A stretch of 64,000 bases of DNA, from assembly GCA_963971535.1 (NCBI GenBank), contig OZ020586.1, positions 76,670,703 to 76,734,702 of the forward strand. The letters are read 5' to 3'. The DNA comes from Notolepis coatsorum (Eukaryota; Chordata; Actinopteri; Aulopiformes; Paralepididae). This document shows positions 51,579 to 61,345 of this stretch, in pieces. The position numbers were made by a program, and so were the translations under genes. Below the pieces are notes generated by a model, which was not told the DNA's origin, made no database searches, and saw only the letters and a program-made list of their open reading frames with translations. Within the stretch, counting starts at the first letter, position 1, and every line of letters begins with the position of its first letter.

Positions 51579-51881
51579 ATGTAAATGTAAAATGTTTTTT
51601 TTTGTACATGCCACTTCTGCACTTATTTGTACATTATATTTGCTTACTTATCTTGGCACCTTTTTCAATAAAACACAAAAACAAACATTGTTACTTACTG
51701 CTATCATTTATTTGTATGCATACAGATCTGAGATGAAGAATTTATAACTGAACATAATCAGAATCAGAAAGATCTTTATTGCCAAGTAAGTTTGCACACA
51801 TACAAGGAATTTGTATTGGTTGTTGCAACATTAACGTTAGGTTATGACTATAACCAAGTTCTGTTAGTTAGGGGCGATGCT

Positions 51882-52045
51882 TGGCTTCGCCTTCTGCACT
51901 ATCTCGCGTACGTGCACGCGTACTGAATAAACCACAAATGTACCTCTAATACCAGTATTAGTCTGACCACACCCCTCATCAGCTTACCTTCATAAGCAGG
52001 TGTGTGGTCACCTGCTCTCCTCCTTCCCAAGCTTTCACCACAAGG
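51882..52045 (+). repeat. DIRS-1 inverted terminal repeat, window-left (element 3' end)
   Basis: About 165 bp from the GGCTTCGCCTTCTGCAC region to CTTTCACCACAAGG, matching the reverse complement of about 56820-56985. The two arms differ slightly at the inner end (CCCAAGC versus TCGC). The outermost 46 bp (51836-51881) are unique to this end. Confidence 0.85.
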
Positions 52046-52071
52046 TGAGGTCAAGGGCTGCAGCGGCCGTC

Positions 52072-52168
52072 CGAAGCCAAGCATCGCCCCTAACTAACAG
52101 AACTTGGTTATAGTCATAACCTAACGTTCTGTATCGTTAGTGGCTTAGCTTGGCTTCGCCTTCTGCAC
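52072..52168. other. DIRS-1 internal complementary region (ICR)
   Basis: 52072-52125 is the reverse complement of the element's left end (51836-51889). The directly adjoining 52126-52168 is the reverse complement of its right end (56964-57006). The junction CCTAAC-GTTCTG is therefore the sequence expected if the two ends were joined in a circle. This is the diagnostic DIRS feature. Confidence 0.9.
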
Positions 52169-54928
52169 AAGGGAGGCCAAGCGGAGCCACTTGGCTGACA
52201 AATACACCCCGCTGACAGCCCCCCAAAACCATCAGAACAGGGAGGGCCGAGCCCCCCCGACCCCCCCTAATGGAGGGTATCCCCCCTATTAGAGGCTTCA
52301 CGGGAAGGCGACGGACCCGACCGTGCGAAGAGCTCTCAAGCAACTTAACGCACAGGGTGAGCAGACCGTGGCTTGACCCCACGACTACACACACGCACAA
52401 CCCGCATGCCACCCGGGAACGAACGGAGGAACAACCTCGTTACTGCCCCCAGAATCACGGGGTCAAGGGCAAACCCAACCCCGTGGCAAGGCCGTAGCAG
52501 CGGAGCGCGAAGGAAGACCCAGACCCACCAAAAGGACTGGACCCCCGGAATGGGGGCCCGGAGAAGTCCATGATGCCAGCATCAAGACCCCACCAGGGGG
52601 GCACCTAGTGACCCCGCCCCTCACATCGCCAGCGTATTCGGACAAAGGCCCCTCAGCCGAGCGGGCCCTGTCCCCCTCAACAGCACACCGCCTGGAACAC
52701 AAGCCCTGCAACAGGCAGACAGCATGGTCATAACACACAAGAGTTAACCAACGGAACAGGCAGTGCACCGGGGAAGACCAGGCAACAGGCTGTCAACCCA
52801 AGCCTGGAACAACTGCGGACGAGGCAGGCGCCAGAAAGGACAGCCGAAACAGCCGCCCCGGCGGAAGGGGCGTATGCTGGCGTTGTCGCATAACCAAGCT
52901 TTCAACAGCACGTCAGGAGCGGGATCCGTAGACCACACGGCCCCTGACAGCTGCCCACAGAAAAGCCCATACGATCGGCAGACGTCATGAACGTGCAGGG
53001 GCACCCTCAACCGGAGAACCGGGAGTTGACACTGCAGCAACACACCAGAGAACCAACCACCCAGGCATTACCCCATGCAACGGTTGGTCCCATAACCCCT
53101 CAGGAAAACCCCGAAACGCACCGGCGGTACCACCGCAGCCCGCGTTCCGGTTCCCAACAGGGCCATCCCGGGCCTACAGGTCAACGGGCATCACCCCGGA
53201 CCGGGCCCGGCGATACGGGGAGCACAGGATCCCAAAGGAGGTTAACCCCACCCAACAGGCTCCTCAGCGCCAAAACGCAAGAGAAGAGCGTAATATGGAA
53301 GACCAGCCCCCAGCACCCCGCACTCGGTACCAACAAGGGGTCCCATAACGCACAACCCTGTGACACCCGGATCGACCTAGCATTTTTCCCCCCGAAAAAA
53401 CCCTAAGTCCCTCAGGGTACCAGAACAGCAGATCTGCATCCCCAGCGGACAACGGGTGCACTGATCTGGACCAGCGCGACCAGAACCAGTCCCGTGCCCT
53501 AACCACGCCGACCTGCCAACCCCAGGAGAAGGGGCAGATATGCGCGTCTGATCCCAACATAAAAAGAAGGCGCCACCCAGACGTGTCGGTATGAACCGCG
53601 TCCGGCGGCCCACCCCTTGGGCGTGAGACCCTTCCCATATGCCCAGACCCATTCCGTCATCATCCCCTGACATGAACGGGAACCCATCGACAACACACAG
53701 GATGTCGGAAGAGGAAAAACCCCCATCCCAATTGCTCCATAAAAACGCTGTTTCACCAAAGCAAACGAGGCGCGCCAGTCAGCAACGGCCAAAGCACATC
53801 CTGAGCCAGCACTATGTGTGCGTTTGGACATACCCACATCAACAATAGGCCGGCTAGACCACCATATTGAATCCCCAAGACGCCCAGGGAAACGACAAGA
53901 GGGGCGAGATGCAATCAACTCCATGAATGAACATTCAACTCTTTATAAAATAAAGAAAAGGCATCACATGTATGACCTAACTGCACAGCTGGGAGTAAAA
54001 AACCCTGTGTTTTCACATGATTTTAATCCAGTCACTCCTCTTAATCAGAGTGTAAAACCAGATTCCCCCAGAAACACCTTCCCACATGAGACCACGGTCA
54101 AGAAAAAGATATGTAAACTGTGAGACACGTGACCAACAGACTCAAGTTTGACACAAAAACGAGCGCAGCAGGTTAAGTCCTGCGCTCTACCCTCGACATC
54201 TTTACGACACCAGCTCATGGAAGGCGTCGCCATAGCAACAACGCTATAACGGGCGGGGAAAACCCACCGGATCCTGTCATAACAGGAGTCGGTAGAATAC
54301 CCCTCCCCCCCCCCCCTCCCCCGCCAAGCACTGGCTTGGCCCTGACTGGCTTAGCAGGAGGGTCAACAACCTCTAAACCAATCAAGTGGGTAAAGGAGGG
54401 GTTTATCCGACACCCCCTCCCGAAAAACACACCTTCTATCCCTACACACAGAAAACAACCGTAGCCATTTTGAAAACCTCCGGTAGAACAAAACACATAT
54501 AGCATAAGCTAATACAATGTTAGCTACCCACAAAGTGTAAAAGGGATTACAACAAAAAACACAAGTCGCCTGTGCGTGAATCCCATACCCGCAGCCTAAG
54601 CTATAGGAAGACGTTGAACGAGAGTAATGGCTAGGCCATGAAAAGTGTGTACGAGCATTACTGCAACTAACAACACAGCGTTGTGAACACATACTTAGTT
54701 AAAGCAATGGAATATCACCAGTTCTAATTGCATGTGGAGCATCAAGCTAATAGAACCTATTACCGAGTGTAAGTTGCAGACCTTGCTTAAAAACTCGTAA
54801 CACAACACAACTCATTCCCCCAACGTAACAGGGTAGATTCATAAAACACAACCCCACCACATGATTTGTATTGAAGAAACACACAGTTTGTTCGGCCAAC
54901 CACAGTCCCCCTTATATCAGGGAACTTT
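52169..54928. other. GC-rich DIRS-1 interior without recognisable genes
   Basis: About 2.76 kb downstream of gag on the element strand, where RT, RNase H and recombinase would normally lie. Several overlapping open frames of 60-141 codons occur on both strands, as expected in GC-rich DNA. None shows an RT YxDD-type or recombinase motif. A C-rich run (about 54300-54322) interrupts it. It is either replaced sequence or a very decayed interior. Confidence 0.5.
54300..54322 (-). other. Homopurine/homopyrimidine tract in DIRS-1
   Basis: A C-run with two T interruptions (G-run on the element strand) could form a G-quadruplex in the element RNA. A similar G-run lies in DIRS-2 at 63585-63612. Confidence 0.4.
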
Positions 54929-54934
54929 TTTATT
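54929..54934 (-). terminator. Polyadenylation signal after the DIRS-1 gag ORF
   Basis: AATAAA on the - strand (within TTTTTTATTAAATAA) lies about 86 nt beyond the gag stop. It could end a gag-only transcript before the non-coding interior. Confidence 0.45.
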
Positions 54935-55019
54935 AAATAAATAATATGTGATCAAGGCACAAAATCATAGGGGGGCCGGGGAGGGTGTAGAGGAGGGGAC
55001 ACAGAGGGGGAAAAGTCAC

Positions 55020-56693
55020 TCAGCGGCGCCTGCCACCTCGCGCCGCTCGAGTCTGGCCACCCCGGGGAGCCCCGGAGGGACGGTAGGTTACAGTCTGCTG
55101 GACACGACGTTCCCTACCGTCTCCTCCGGTTCGGGATGGGCCGGCGGTGGCTGAAGCGTCGCCTCGTCTCCTAGCCCTCTTGGCAGGGCCAGCAGCGGCG
55201 GCGGGAGCAGTGGTAGCGGCGACGGAGACAGCTCGACGTCGCGGAAGCCTTCTGCCCCCACCGGCAAGGACGGGAGGCGGAAAATGGGGTTGGAGGATGG
55301 ATCTCTCCTCTGCCATCTCTCTGCATGTTGAGGTCATCAATAGCAGGGCCTTCCCGAACAGGCCAGCGTCGGAGAGGTCGGCCGTCAGAAGAGGGGCTCT
55401 CTTCTTCTCTGGTACACGAGCCTGCTCCAGCCAAAGGTGACGCTGGCCCAGGGTGGCCAGGGCGCGCACTTTACCCATGGCTATGGCTAGCACCTGGGAG
55501 AGGTGCAGCACAGCTCCCGCAGCCTGGGTGATCTGATCGCACCTCACCTCGTTCAGATCCGCGCCGCCCGTCATTATCCCCGATACAAATCTAGCCAGGT
55601 GGGCGATGTTAGAGGCCGCAGCCAGCGACTGTGTACCGGCGATAAATGACTGGTCACCCCAATAAGCCAATCGCCTAGCCGACCTCCCCTGGAGGACCGG
55701 CTTGCATAGGGGCTCCCACACCATATCCGGACAGAGGAGCGCGGCCATCAGATTGTCAAGCCGAGGTACGCCCTCCCCCATACCTTTGACCAACCCCGAC
55801 ACCCGCGTAACTGGTACGTAGGCGGGAGTCAGTCCCATGATGTTGGAGACCGCCTGGCCCCGACGAACATAGGCCCCCATCGATGGGAAAAATGGGTAGA
55901 CAACGTCCACCCCTCTCACCGGGGGACGCTGCCAGGGATGGCCTATGAGGTCATCAGGGACAGGAGCAGGCAATGGCTGCGGCAGCGGCACACCGTTTGC
56001 AGCGGCGGCTACCGCCATGAGCTCGGGAAACAAGGCCCGCAGTTCCCCCTGCGGACCCTCCTCCACCGACCCCGCATCCCTCGCATACAGCAGGCTGCGA
56101 CTGGTCAAGGAGCCACAATCCGATGCGGCCGACAGTAGGGCATCCTGTTGATGAGGCCAAGGTGGTTCCCCGACATCCTCGAACAAGGCGCCCCGTGGAG
56201 CCATTTCCCCCCACCCCGGGGTCTCCGGAGGAGGGATACTCTCCTCCACGGGACCATCATACAAGAACCCGTCCGCCTCCTCCATGAAGTCTTCAGTTTC
56301 CATCAGAAATCCAGAGTCGGACGCGGCCTCGCTGGTCTCCAGCAATTCCCCAAACCCAGGCCGTTCGCGTCTGCACGCCACCATGTGACGACGTGAGCGA
56401 GCAGACGCAAAAAGTTTTCGTCGCAAATCCCCTGGCTCTAAGACAATCCCCCGTTCATCAACGGGCGATTCCCCAGAAACAGAGGAACCAGAGTCGAGAT
56501 CAGGCCATCGCCGGAGCGACGGCTCCGAACCCTCGGCTCGTCGGTGAGGAAAACTATCCACCGGCAGTCTCCCGGGCTGGGTCGGCAACCACGAGAGTGG
56601 CAACAGCCCAGCACCGGAACGCACGACGGAGGCGGGAATGGAGAATCGGTGGTGAAGAGTAGGTCTAGCGGGTCTACTCTCCGCGGAATACAT
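55020..56693 (-). CDS. DIRS-type Gag-like protein (557 aa)
   Basis: A single uninterrupted ORF with ATG at 56693 and stop at 55020. The N-terminal half is acidic and low-complexity (runs of E, D and P around 115-190). The middle has PFFPSMGAYVRRGQAVSN, then about residues 320-440 YWGDQSFIAGTQSLAAASN, LGQRHLWLEQ and DAGLFGKAL. This is the arrangement I know from Gag-like proteins of fish DIRS elements and related LAP2-alpha-like domain proteins. The C-terminus is strongly basic (RRLPRRR, KRARRR, GGRRR), fitting nucleic-acid binding. It would package element RNA. No zinc knuckle and no RT fusion are seen. A TATATAAG box lies only about 19-26 nt before the ATG (56712-56719, - strand), so the true start could be a later Met. 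The family call rests on motif memory. Confidence 0.75.
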   Translation of the reverse strand: MYSAESRPARPTLHHRFSIPASVVRSGAGLLPLSWLPTQPGRLPVDSFPHRRAEGSEPSLRRWPDLDSGSSVSGESPVDERGIVLEPGDLRRKLFASARSRRHMVACRRERPGFGELLETSEAASDSGFLMETEDFMEEADGFLYDGPVEESIPPPETPGWGEMAPRGALFEDVGEPPWPHQQDALLSAASDCGSLTSRSLLYARDAGSVEEGPQGELRALFPELMAVAAAANGVPLPQPLPAPVPDDLIGHPWQRPPVRGVDVVYPFFPSMGAYVRRGQAVSNIMGLTPAYVPVTRVSGLVKGMGEGVPRLDNLMAALLCPDMVWEPLCKPVLQGRSARRLAYWGDQSFIAGTQSLAAASNIAHLARFVSGIMTGGADLNEVRCDQITQAAGAVLHLSQVLAIAMGKVRALATLGQRHLWLEQARVPEKKRAPLLTADLSDAGLFGKALLLMTSTCREMAEERSILQPHFPPPVLAGGGRRLPRRRAVSVAATTAPAAAAGPAKRARRRGDASATAGPSRTGGDGRERRVQQTVTYRPSGAPRGGQTRAARGGRRR

Positions 56694-56819
56694 TATGACC
56701 CAAACCTTTTTCTTATATAAACAAGTGAGAGAAGAAAAAGGTTAGGCACAATGTAAACCTAGTCACAACTCTTTTCAACTTATCAACGACACGTCAAGTG
56801 GGGTACTACCGAGGCACTT

Positions 56820-56985
56820 CCTTGTGGTGAAAGCGAGAAGGAGGAGAGCAGGTGACCACACACCTGCTTATGAAGGTAAGCTGATGAGGGGTGTGGTCAG
56901 ACTAATACTGGTATTAGAGGTACATTTGTGGTTTATTCAGTACGCGTGCACGTACGCGAGATAGTGCAGAAGGCGAAGCCAAGCT
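56820..56985 (-). repeat. DIRS-1 inverted terminal repeat, window-right (element 5' end)
   Basis: Reverse complement of 51882-52045. The outer end reads GTTCTGTATCGTTAGTGGC on the element strand, the same as the left end of DIRS-2 at 61129. It lies directly upstream of gag and may carry the promoter. Confidence 0.85.
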
Positions 56986-57006
56986 AAGCCACTAACGATA
57001 CAGAAC

Positions 57007-58249
57007 AGACAATTAAAGTAGAATCATCAGTCATATATAAACTAAATTAGAATAAAAGTACAATAGAATATGGGCTGTACAATTGTGCAGTATTGTGCAA
57101 AAAGTATGAATAATCACGAAAAACTAACTATTAAAATAGTTTTACAGAATTACTTAATTGATTTAATAACATATTGTAAAATATTATTATCCTGTATAAG
57201 TATAATACATGTGTATCAGGCTCAGTAATGTACCTTCCATACACCATTGACCTCTCACCTCAAGATATATGAATGAAAACAGGCTCAATTGAACCACTCC
57301 ACAGCTGATTTATGGTAGTGTGTTGCCATTTTGGGCCAATACCATGCTGTTTTAGGCATGCGGTACAAATGTGTTGTCACAAATATATATTAGCCTATTC
57401 CATGGATTAGGTGTGGCTTTAAAGTTGAGACTTTTTTGGAATCCGGTGATGAAGCTTCCCACTTGGCAGGCCAAAAACATCTGATTGGTTATTGATGCAT
57501 GGAGCTGTTGTTTTGGTCAATCAGATTTGAATCTGATAATAAATGAGTTATGGCTATTATGCCTTAATCTGGTAAATGTAATGTTGCTTTGTGGTGGAAT
57601 TTCCCTTTACAAATGGAATTACAGACACAGAATGTTCTCAATGTAAGATTGTGAACCACTAAAATTAACATTAAATTAACAAATAGTAGTGTAACAGTAG
57701 GTGTAACAGGCTGTTGGGATTTGTTGCGTGTGTCTTCATTAGTGGAATTAATTTATTAACAATTGACAGAAAGGAATACATAAATATATAAATAATTTAA
57801 ATGTCATTATAGAATTGAAAATGTTTCGTTTTCTCATGTATAAATATTGAATCTCAATCACAAGGTAACATTGAATTTTTTTATACCACATATGATGTTG
57901 GTAGCCGACAGCAGGGTTCATCCCCGGAACATTTAGGGCCAGAAGACCAAATTCCACAACATAATCTAGTATTATTAATCAGAGTATTATTATATATTAT
58001 ATTTGGTCTACATTGATGCAGTTTACCTATTGAGAGTGAACAACTAGTTAACTATTAACAAGGTATAATACAATACAAATACAAAATAATATATGATAGC
58101 AAAACATAGTTTGGTTTAATATTTTATTGAAAAAAATATCTTCACAAGAAGGCAAGTATATATATAACATATTTACAGATTATGACATAACACAGGGACA
58201 TTTGAGACAGAATAATCGTCCTGGGTTGGAAAGGAGCAATTCTGGGTCT
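57007..58249. other. Unit 11 intergenic segment, right of DIRS-1
   Basis: Continues the A-B intergenic DNA interrupted at 51835, standard subtype. The B polyadenylation signal is at 58123-58128 (-). No gene seen. Confidence 0.6.
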
Positions 58250-59189
58250 TCAGATCACATAGATCAGGAATGAGGGATTAGCACACATACGAATCCTCTT
58301 GACTGGCCTGTTTCCAGAACCACTGAGTACATGGTCCACACTGCCCCCTGCTGGGTAGAACTGGTCACTTCTACCTGCAAGTTGAAGAATGTGAATCTCC
58401 ACAGGTGGAGCGTCCCAGCTGAACTTTCTCTTTGTTCCAACTCCTTTCTCTGAGCACCATGGCTGCTGTTCTACTCTGACTGGCAGGCTGGAAATACCCA
58501 GAGGAGATGGTTTGGAACCCAGGCCAGAGGGACTGTCTTTCTTCAGGAGCGATTCGATGGAGAAAGGACTGCTGAACTTCACCTCACATTTAATCTGAAC
58601 ATCCAAAATGGAGACCAACTCGGGGAACCAGTCCATAACTCCCTTGAAGTGACGGCGCACCATCTTCGCTGTGATTTGACTGTGGTCAAGCTTCCAGTAG
58701 TTTTTAATATTGTTTGGTTTACCTGGATTTGATGGAATCTGGAAAGAATTTAACACGTTATAATTCAACTAGGCCTCAGAGACAATGTTGGTTCAACTAA
58801 ACTGTAGTTATCACGATCAATGAGATATAAATATGTTTTTAAATTTACCTTGACAAAACATTTGTTGGTTGACAAGCAGACTCTAATGTTGGTCTCAATG
58901 CTTCTTCCTTTTCCTGACATCAATGCTGCCAATTGTTCCATTATCTGTAGAAAAGTGAAAGAGAATTAGGTATTTGGACATTATGAGGACAGTATGCTAT
59001 CATATCACAACATGTTTAATAGTTTAAAGGTTTATAGCTGGTTCTTACCTCAAAGAAGGTGAGCATATTGTCTGGACAGTCTTGGAGGACAAAGGCAAGC
59101 AGGTAGGTGCTACAATTCTCAAACATCATTTTCCGGGTGCTGTTGGATGTCACATGGAGAGGCAGGGGAGCTCCAAAGTTCTCAGCCAT
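58250..59189 (-). CDS. Divergent FoxH1-like forkhead protein, gene B11 (241 aa, intact)
   Basis: The - strand exons are 59049-59189 (47 codons), 58849-58944 (32) and 58250-58738 (162 plus stop). Layout, exon lengths and predicted exon-3 protein are the same as B3 (offset 42795), including the two-codon loss in exon 1, Arg retained where B6 and B10 stop, FSIESLL, and the short LIYVI end. Its partner A11 is frameshifted and now more than 6.6 kb away because of DIRS-1. B3 and B11 flank the degenerate middle of the array and are the only complete B frames. Confidence 0.75.
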
Positions 59190-59402
59190 GTTCTGCTTCT
59201 TGTTGGTTGTAGAGTCAAGTGCATCAGAACCTCACTCAGTGGAGCTGTGGACCTGGACTGATGGAGTCCCAGACCTCTGATATAAGTCCTGCCAGAACAA
59301 TAGAACATTACAAGGTGTGCATTCCAGGTTGATGAGGGCCTTTTCATCTGGATGAGGTGGGTGGGGTCAATGGCTGTGATAACAGCCCACTCCTGGACCA
59401 AT
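59190..59402 (-). promoter_or_regulatory. Promoter-proximal block of B11
   Basis: Same conserved block as for B3, ending at the unit boundary near 59403. Confidence 0.4.
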
Positions 59403-61131
59403 GGATGGTGCTAATCTTTGCTAATATACTTAGTTTAATATAGTGGGAAAATACAGGCTCCTAAACATGCTTGTTCAAATCAAACACATCCCTGAATGCT
59501 TACACTGTAAAAAAATTATGTTTTTTTCACGGGAAATTAACTGTATTATTTTACAGATTACTTTTGTTTTTCTACTTAAATGTAAATGCCATAAAAATAC
59601 AGTAAATTACCTTTTATCAAAAGGCTCCTAAACATGCTTGTTCAAATCAAACACATCCCTGAATGCCTACAGTTATTATTTTTTTCATATATTGCTTCAA
59701 AATCAATAAGTTGGAAGTTGTATTTGTTGAGACACAGTTTACAAACATCTTCCTTTCGTATATACTGTATATATTATGATGCACAATCCATTCCTCGGAT
59801 TGTAATGATTGCAATCCTATACACTGTGAAAAAGAAGTCTGTACAAAAAAACTGTAAATGTCTGGCAGCAACGGTTGTCAAATACTTACTGTTAAATTAC
59901 AGTAAAATCTAATACATTTACAGATTACAATATTTTGATAATGGTTAATATTTTGATAAAAGGTAATTTACTGTATTTGTATGGTATTTACATACTTAAA
60001 GTAGAAAAACAAAAGTAATCTCTAAAATAATACAGTGAAATTCCATTTTTTTTATTTGATTTCTTTTTACAGATTTTTTTACCTGAAACACTGGAGAATA
60101 ACTGCTTCATTTTACTTAGTTTCTTCGGTAGTAATGATATACTGTTGTATTACATTACATCATATATTTATGAATGATGTTGACAGATGGATGGCTGTAT
60201 TACTGAGAATGTAATGAAAGCATAACTCGAAGTGCTTTACAATGAAATAACTGTTTTTTCTCTTTTTTCAGTATGGGAGAAAAAGTCTAATAATGCTTTT
60301 TACAAAATTATGCACATCATTCCTGATGAGACTGCTCAATTTGAGGTATTACCAGTGACTGTGGTGCAAAAACTCTGGAGTTTGGGAAGGACAGACGGAT
60401 GATAGTCGCAGCAAAAAATAGACATGTTGGCTAAACCAATTGAATTTGAAGAGTTGTTTCTGCCTCTATTGCATATTTATATTGCAAGGGAGTTTAATGG
60501 CATTATCGCATTCTGCAAAAACAAGTAGCCTATCAGAGGATATGGATGAGGTCAAGCTATGATTCCAAACATTCCAATGTTATAGTCCCGTGAAATACCG
60601 TCCTTGCCGAACTCAATGCCATAGATTCATCATTCAGCCCATTTTACCAGAGGCAATGACGTTTAGATCAAGGTGAAAATCATTGGAATGTGGGCACGGC
60701 CTGTACAGCAATACTCTAGTTTTAAATGCAAATGTATAATTCACACCTGCCCTCATGTTAACTAAATGTAGCCCCAATAGCTTCATCATTCAACACATTT
60801 GATCTGAGACAATGAAGTTTAGATGGGGTGAAAATCACTGGAATGTGGGCCAAACCATAGTAACACACAGATTTTGGTTCAACTGATATCAGGCTAAGGT
60901 TCACTCAAACTAGATTTTTATCTCAAATGTGATATCCCCAATGCATATAATTTAACATTGAAACATTTTCTTCTTTGAATTTGAAATATTGTGTAACGTT
61001 ACCGTTATCTAATTAGTAACTGGCAACTGCAGATGTCTGCCCCATGTCTATACCCCACAATGCAAAGTGTCTAACGCTATAGCTTAATTGTAGATTCTAA
61101 ACATAATGAGGTAACGCAGCTACCAAATGTT
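59403..61131 (+). repeat. Unit 12 upstream spacer, interrupted by DIRS-2
   Basis: Spacer sequence homologous to 9853-11571. Private changes include a TTTTTTCTC insertion near 60254 and an added ATTT near 60473, both inside the relic frame. It stops at CCAAATGTT (61124-61131), where sister copies read on into ATCTTTAATC. Any unit 12 gene A would lie beyond the element. Confidence 0.8.
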
Positions 61132-61345
61132 CTGTATCGTTAGTGGCTTAGCTTGGCATCACTACTGCACTATCTCGCGTACGTGCACGCGTACTGAATA
61201 AACCACAAATGTACCTCTAATACCAGTATTAGTCTGACCACACCCCTCATCAGCTTACCTTCATAAGCAGGTGTGTGGTCACCTGCTCTCCTCCTTCTCG
61301 CTTTCACCACAAGGAAGAAGTGCCTCGGTAGATCCCCACACTTGA
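61132..61345 (+). repeat. DIRS-2 left terminal repeat
   Basis: Matches the window-right end of DIRS-1 in reverse complement. A small difference near 61157 (CATCACTACTGCAC for TTCGCCTTCTGCAC) would weaken pairing with a DIRS-1-type ICR. Confidence 0.75.

Larger units (their letters stand above)
51836..57006 (-). mobile_element. DIRS-like retrotransposon DIRS-1 (Gag only, probably non-autonomous)
   Basis: Sister copies carry ATTAACAGACAATT without a break. Here about 5.17 kb sits between ATTAAC (51830-51835) and AACAGACAATT (from 57004), so one AAC (GTT on the element strand) is present at each edge. The element has inverted terminal repeats, an internal complementary region near its 3' end, and a long Gag-like ORF next to its 5' end. 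This is the DIRS architecture used for a circular intermediate and tyrosine-recombinase integration. No reverse transcriptase, RNase H, methyltransferase or recombinase ORF is visible, so mobilisation would need another element's enzymes. It is GC-rich compared with the array. Confidence 0.88.
1..61131. repeat. Amplified array of convergent forkhead gene pairs (units of about 6.5-6.8 kb)
   Basis: The same upstream spacer, gene A, intergenic segment and reverse-strand gene B recur with near-identical sequence. Unit starts share the motif GATGGTGCTAATCTTTGC at about 9853, 16609, 19009, 27921, 47453 and 59403; a clipped form lies near 3448. The ancestral order is spacer, A (+), intergenic DNA, B (-). 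Most units are partly deleted, so spacing varies (A start codons at 2592, 7136, 12842, 21998, 50449). Copies differ by few substitutions, which points to recent amplification or ongoing gene conversion. The sequence is AT-rich apart from the DIRS insertions. Confidence 0.93.

Noticed and set aside
51836-52129. A separate 290-bp DNA transposon with 54-bp inverted ends inside DIRS-1
   Set aside because: The inner copy of the 54-bp sequence abuts the complement of the opposite element end, which is exactly the DIRS internal complementary region. No extra transposon is needed.
52987-53924. GC-rich open frames of 124-141 codons in the DIRS-1 interior
   Set aside because: They overlap on both strands, with proline/arginine-rich, motif-free translations. 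This is typical of chance frames in GC-rich DNA.
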